DNA of 64,000 nt from Magicicada septendecula (taxonomy: Eukaryota; Arthropoda; Insecta; Hemiptera; Cicadidae). Under the pieces are notes generated by a model. It was not told the origin of the DNA and ran no database searches. It saw nothing but the letters and a program-made list of their open reading frames with translations. A program made the position numbers and the translations under genes. The stretch spans positions 705,034,885 through 705,098,884 of the forward strand of contig CM068367.1 in NCBI GenBank assembly GCA_034769895.1. The letters run 5' to 3'. Positions 62,386 to 64,000 of this stretch are shown in pieces (position 1 is the first letter of the stretch; each line of letters begins with the position of its first letter).

Positions 62386-64000
62386 ACTATGCAGGCATAT
62401 TCAGGAAACTACAGGTCTTGAATTGTCCCAATATAATCCTGTTAAAGACTGAACAGTTTGACAAGCACTAAAATTCATGTACGTACTTGCATTGGCGTAA
62501 TACAATGATAGTCGGTATTATTTTGCGTATCTTAAACAAATTACATCATACGCAAATTATTACATAATCTAGTACAAAATAAATTCACCTTATGAATATT
62601 ACTGTTAACATGAAATACAATAACTGAGTGCATAGATCAGCAGAGAGTTATCTATTTTACTACTTAACAATTTTTTTTTTAATTTAGCAGAGTGGCGCAT
62701 TTTTGTTTGCGTCACGATGCTTACAAACCTTTTATATAAATAAGCAAAGTAGCATATTTTTGTAACGTTCTGGGCTACGTTACAAATCCAGGGAACCCAT
62801 CATAATTGACGCTAGCCAATTATACAGGCTGCCTACGTTGTAACGAACTGAAATTAAATTCAACACAAAGAACAATAATATTTACTCTTTTGATTAGAAC
62901 ACAAGGGGAAGGTATTTCACTGATTTATGCACTCACTTCAATCTGTAATAAGATGACATCTCTTTATTAACAAATTATATAAATAGATCCCATAACATTA
63001 ATTATACTGAAATATTCAAAAAGGTTTTCTGTAAAACAAGGGATCATATTGATCATGTTATTTACCTCGGATCCGAGTCTCGTTATATATAGTAAAGACA
63101 TCTGGATGATACTATGCTCATCTAGGAGCTTGCATGATTACATAAACCATTTGAAGAATGGTATTATTTCTTTAAGTGATTATAACTTACATTTCAAAAT
63201 TAACGTTACAACGTATGATTTTCGATACTACAGTTTATATTTCTTAGGTTTTATTTATTACTTAAAGAAAATTATAGTCTCTTGAAAAAAGTCTCTTTCA
63301 TCTATAAAAGTTATGTTTTAAATGTACTTAATTCTCGATAGGCAAGCTATCGAGTCACCTCTACAATAAGCTTTGCTGTCCTCGTCCTGGGGTGTGACTC
63401 TTGGGAATTCTGGTAGTCGGTGTAGTCATCTGGGTCGAGTCTCTGGTGAATATCTTATAGCTGTATTAGTGAGGAGATTGATGTAATGCTGCACGAAGTT
63501 GGGTTGATCCACGTAGGTCCTGGTCAGCCGTGTATGGGTTGTAGACGTCCGTATATACAATTTGGCAGGTCACATATTCACAGGTAGAGTTGTACTGGAG
63601 TTTGCATCTTAAGTAGAGACGTCACCTTGTTTACGAGTTCTTAATTTTTCTTATATTACTACATTTCTTGAATAAACCTTTTACTACATTTACTACATCA
63701 TATACACATATAACGATCACTAGCTCCCCACGTTTTTTGTTTAGTGGTAGCTAACCATTATTTTAAACTTTAAATAACTCATTTTTGCAGAGCCCTCGCT
63801 TGGAGGTGTGCACTGTCTGAACGCCGCATCGTAACTCTTACCTCGATACGACAGGGGCATTACAACGAAGCGGAGCGAGTACTCCGCCATAATATAGTTC
63901 CAACTTTTATTTAAATAGACATTCTTATAGCAAGATGAAACAAATTATTTAGACTTATTTAGTTTACAGGGACTATTTTAACTACTACTGATGCCTTCAA
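62386..64000 (-). repeat. Array unit 19, cut by the window edge
   Basis: First 1,615 bp of a unit, ending inside the candidate LTR. All special variants of unit 18 listed there are present. It contains no gag or pol remnant because the window stops first. Confidence 0.95.

Larger units (their letters stand above)
1..64000 (-). repeat. Tandem array of an LTR-retrotransposon-derived unit, about 3,466 bp, 18.5 copies
   Basis: The sequence at position 1 (ACTATGCAGGCATATTCAGG) recurs at 3464, 6931 (as ACTACGCAGG), 10397, 13866, 17335, 20803, 24268, 27734, 31200, 34666, 38131, 41594, 45058, 48522, 51988, 55455, 58920 and 62386, always in the same orientation, and the sequence between follows the same order each time. 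Spacing is 3,463-3,469 bp. Length differences come mostly from T-run length, an extra TA in a TA run and a few one-base indels. The element-like parts (gag start, pol end, polypurine tract) all read on the minus strand. No non-repeat sequence occurs anywhere, so the array extends beyond both edges. Seen directly; the retrotransposon origin is inferred from the protein remnants. Confidence 0.97.

Noticed and set aside
1-64000. Protein-coding multigene array, rDNA or histone cluster
   Set aside because: No long conserved reading frame, rRNA or histone-like sequence in the unit; the only protein traces are retroelement remnants.
1-64000. CRISPR array or bacterial operon
   Set aside because: The repeat is 3.47 kb with no short regular spacers, no ribosome-binding-site pattern and no dense coding.
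1-64000. Pure assembly artefact
   Set aside because: Units carry different, spatially ordered variants, which a simple duplication error would not create. Copy-number error at the near-identical twins remains possible.

Overview
The whole window is one head-to-tail tandem array. A unit of about 3,466 bp (3,463-3,469 bp) is repeated 18 times in full, plus a 19th partial unit that runs off the right edge. The left edge also falls inside the array, so neither flank is visible. There is no single-copy host gene, tRNA or rRNA gene, CRISPR array or intact transposon. The sequence is AT-rich and full of homopolymer runs, which points to a eukaryotic nuclear genome. The protein traces resemble Ty3/Gypsy elements of arthropods, so an insect or other arthropod is my best guess (inference, moderate confidence).

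Each unit is the fossil of an internally deleted LTR retrotransposon lying on the minus strand. In element order (right to left on the plus strand) a unit holds a candidate LTR of about 2.26 kb, a candidate primer binding site, a leader of about 310 bp, a gag start of 72 codons, a short remnant of the end of pol (integrase C-terminal part), about 350 bp of AT-rich trailer, and a clean 28-nt polypurine tract. The next unit's LTR follows. Almost all of gag-pol is absent, and there is one LTR per unit, not two. This layout is what LTR-LTR recombination, or copying of a one-LTR circle, would leave. The array therefore looks like an LTR-retrotransposon remnant turned into a long-unit satellite.

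The units are very similar, and their differences are shared in spatial blocks: units 1-2, 3-6, 7-9, 10-15 and 16-19. Several adjacent stretches are near-identical twins one period long (about 10.6-17.5 kb, 22.7-29.6 kb, 36.0-42.9 kb and 57.1-64.0 kb), and unit 12 is a visible mosaic. These are signs of unequal exchange and local homogenisation.

Conserved structure inside the unit that protein remnants do not explain includes an inverted repeat of TGTAACGT with further copies of the same motif, a perfect 12-bp palindrome CTCGGATCCGAG, two strong hairpins (one over the primer-site candidate), a GC-rich 100-bp island carrying a 49-codon minus-strand reading frame with a splice-donor-like site, and a short unassigned protein-like stretch. 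All calls were made by eye; no alignment or database search was run.
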